Source: Rhizobium laguerreae (GTDB taxonomy: Bacteria; Pseudomonadota; Alphaproteobacteria; Rhizobiales; Rhizobiaceae). From it: a DNA stretch of 64,000 nucleotides. The notes under the pieces are model-generated. The model was not told the origin of the DNA. It saw only the letters and a list, made by a program, of their open reading frames with translations, and did no database searches. The stretch covers positions 496,001 to 560,000 of the forward strand of contig NZ_MRDM01000002.1 in the NCBI RefSeq assembly GCF_002008165.1. The letters run 5' to 3'. This document shows positions 62,529 through 64,000 of this stretch, in pieces; position 1 is the stretch's first letter, and each line of letters starts with the position of its first letter. The position numbers and the translations under genes are program-made.

Positions 62529-63866
62529 ATGAAAAGAACCGTGAAATCGATCCGCATACTGCCGGCATACCGATTGAAAGCAGCTGTCGCGCTTGTTGGC
62601 GCGGTGCTTTTGAGTTTTGGCCTTTCGGCAGCCGCGCGCGCCGACGACCTGGCTGTGTGGGATGACCAAACCTATGAAGGTCAGAGCGCGGTCATAGAGC
62701 AGCTCAACAAGGAGTTCGAAGCTGCGCATCCCGGCGTCACGATCAAGCGCACCGCCCGTACCTTTGATGACATGAAGTTGACGCTGAAGCTTGCGGTTTC
62801 GGCAGGTGATGGCCCTGTCATCACGAAAGTCAATCAGGGTGCCGGTGACATGGGAGCGATGGTCAAGGAAGGATTGCTCCTGCCGGTCGACGACTACATC
62901 AAAAACTACGGCTGGGATAAGCGCCAGTCGGATTCGGTGCTTGCTCGAGACCGCTGGGAAGATGGAAAATTTGGGGTCGGTAAGACCTACGGCATATCAG
63001 GCCTCGGCGAGATCGTTGGCCTCTACTACAATAAAAAGATCCTCGGCGATGCGGGAGTAGCGCTGCCGCAAACCTTCGAGGAGCTGTTGGCCGGTCTTGA
63101 TAAGCTGAAGGAAAAGGGCGTTGCGCCCTTCATGATGGGCTCGGCAAAGCAGCATCTGGCCCTGCACATGATCGGCGCCATCGAGCAGGCGCATATCGAC
63201 GCGAGCAATCGTGCCGAGCTTGACGATCTGATTTACGGCCGGGGCGGCTCGTGGAACACCAAGGGGAACATCGAATCCGCCAAACTCGTGCAGCAATGGG
63301 CACAGGGCGGTTACTTTTTCCCCGGTTTCGAAGGCATCTCGGGTGACGACGCCGTCCAGCTTTTCATTTCCGGGCAGGGCGCGTTCCTGATCTCCGGAAC
63401 CTGGTATTTCGGTGACATGCAACACAATCCGGATATCGGCTTCATGGCAATTCCCGCCCCGAAAGGTATTGCCAAGCCCATGAGTGTTGGGGGCGTGGAT
63501 CTTGCCTGGGCGATAACGAGCCTTGCCAAAACGAAGCCGACACAGGACGTAGCCGGCGCATATATCGATTATATGGTCTCGGAAAAGGCTGCTGAAACCT
63601 GGGCCAATGCTGGCTATCTTCCGGCAACGTCGCTCGCGGCTGATGCAAAGCCAAAGCTCACGCCGCTCCTCAGCTCCGGCATCGAAATGTGGAAGACACT
63701 CAACGCAAACGACGCCCTCGGACATTACCCCGACTGGTCGAGCCCGACGATGCTGAAGACAATAGACGACAACACGCCGCTTCTTCTGTCCGGCAATATC
63801 ACGCCCGAAGCCTTTGTCGATGCTATGGACAAGGATTATCAGGCGTACCTGAAGGATAAGAAATAA
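62529..63866 (+). CDS. Extracellular solute-binding protein of a sugar ABC transporter
   Basis: 445 residues of the family-1 binding proteins. The signal peptide has a long positive start (M-K-R-T) and is cut near ARADD at about 39-41. The mature part has WDDQTYEGQSAVIEQLNKEFEAAHPGVTIKR (first lobe) and later lobes ending in YLKDKK. The sugar cannot be named. ATG 62529 with GGTGGAG upstream; the longer frame starts 30 bases before. A hairpin follows at 63881-63909, then the start of the permease gene, as in other sugar ABC operons. Confidence 0.93.
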   Translation: MKRTVKSIRILPAYRLKAAVALVGAVLLSFGLSAAARADDLAVWDDQTYEGQSAVIEQLNKEFEAAHPGVTIKRTARTFDDMKLTLKLAVSAGDGPVITKVNQGAGDMGAMVKEGLLLPVDDYIKNYGWDKRQSDSVLARDRWEDGKFGVGKTYGISGLGEIVGLYYNKKILGDAGVALPQTFEELLAGLDKLKEKGVAPFMMGSAKQHLALHMIGAIEQAHIDASNRAELDDLIYGRGGSWNTKGNIESAKLVQQWAQGGYFFPGFEGISGDDAVQLFISGQGAFLISGTWYFGDMQHNPDIGFMAIPAPKGIAKPMSVGGVDLAWAITSLAKTKPTQDVAGAYIDYMVSEKAAETWANAGYLPATSLAADAKPKLTPLLSSGIEMWKTLNANDALGHYPDWSSPTMLKTIDDNTPLLLSGNITPEAFVDAMDKDYQAYLKDKK

Positions 63867-63880
63867 AGATTGCGGGCGCT

Positions 63881-63909
63881 GGTCACGGCCGTCCCCTGCG
63901 GTCGTGACC
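63881..63909 (+). promoter_or_regulatory. Intercistronic hairpin after the binding-protein gene
   Basis: GGTCACG (63881-63887) and CGTGACC (63903-63909) form the outer stem, with GCCG/CGGT inside, and a loop of seven bases. There is no T-run, so it is more like an mRNA-stabilising hairpin that raises binding protein over permease than a terminator. Confidence 0.6.
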
Positions 63910-63991
63910 TCAGTCTCGTCGATCCCAATAAATGAGCACTGCGATCGGCTTGCTGCGCGACGACCACAGCTTTAGCTTTATGGAGTAATGG

Positions 63992-64000
63992 ATGAAACGC
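63992..64000 (+). CDS. Probable start of the next ABC transporter gene (permease), cut by the window
   Basis: ATGAAACGC at 63992 with GGAG 6 bases upstream; an alternative ATG is at 63988. It follows the binding-protein gene on the same strand at the spacing expected for a sugar permease. Only the first codons are visible, so the product is a guess from context. Confidence 0.35.

Overview
The window is a GC-rich, gene-dense piece of alphaproteobacterial chromosome, most likely from the Rhizobium leguminosarum/etli group. The evidence is the gene order (purN-purM-perM-hdaA-ppk-ppx; glyA-nrdR-ribD-ribE...ribH-nusB-hppA; cytochrome bc1 chaperone-yceD-plsX-fabH-ihfA-merR), an adjacent ldtR/ldtP pair, a bcsN-type cellulose operon, a DUF982 gene, and rhizobial palindromic intergenic repeats. 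No phage, transposase, CRISPR or plasmid replication genes were seen. Species level is inference.

Layout. 1-8.5 kb: 3' end of a phosphonate gene (phnM), convergent purN/purM, then divergent perM-hdaA-ppk-ppx (replication control and polyphosphate). 8.5-16.2 kb: a mosaic palindromic repeat, a secreted phytase-like esterase, a membrane nucleotide cyclase, RNase D, a Tat-exported multicopper oxidase and aspS. 16.2-27.3 kb: a serine hydrolase/TetR divergent pair, a large secreted unknown protein, parC, an SRPBCC protein, a Doc/AbrB toxin-antitoxin pair, a DMT exporter, the N-end-rule transferase bpt, an RDD membrane protein, hemB and a small membrane protein. 27.4-29.7 kb: ldtR and its likely target ldtP, an L,D-transpeptidase. 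29.9-38.9 kb: glyA, nrdR, riboflavin genes, nusB and a proton-pumping pyrophosphatase. Three unrelated minus-strand genes split the riboflavin cluster. 39-44.2 kb: bamE, a bc1 assembly chaperone, yceD, plsX, fabH, ihfA and a MerR regulator. 44.2-46.9 kb: a lone receiver protein, a hybrid histidine kinase and a small DUF1236 secreted protein. 47.2-56.3 kb: a five-gene cellulose operon (bcsN, bcsA with PilZ, bcsB, bcsZ, TPR protein), mostly with overlapping start and stop codons. 56.3-64 kb: a HAD phosphatase, tRNA-Pro(GGG), a methyltransferase, an AT-rich gap, several small unknown genes including a 49-residue membrane protein, a ROK repressor, an acetyltransferase, and the first gene of a sugar ABC transporter running off the right edge.

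Most notable: ribD carries a complete 215-bp rhizobial palindromic mosaic element in frame. It adds about 72 residues to the reductase domain and itself contains a second nested palindrome. A related 170-bp copy lies downstream of ppx. Other points worth checking are the cellulose operon, whose TPR protein lacks an obvious outer-membrane barrel, the Doc toxin paired with an AbrB-fold rather than Phd antitoxin, a perfect 22-bp inverted repeat just after rnd, and paired 9-bp operator-like half-sites between the serine hydrolase and its TetR regulator.
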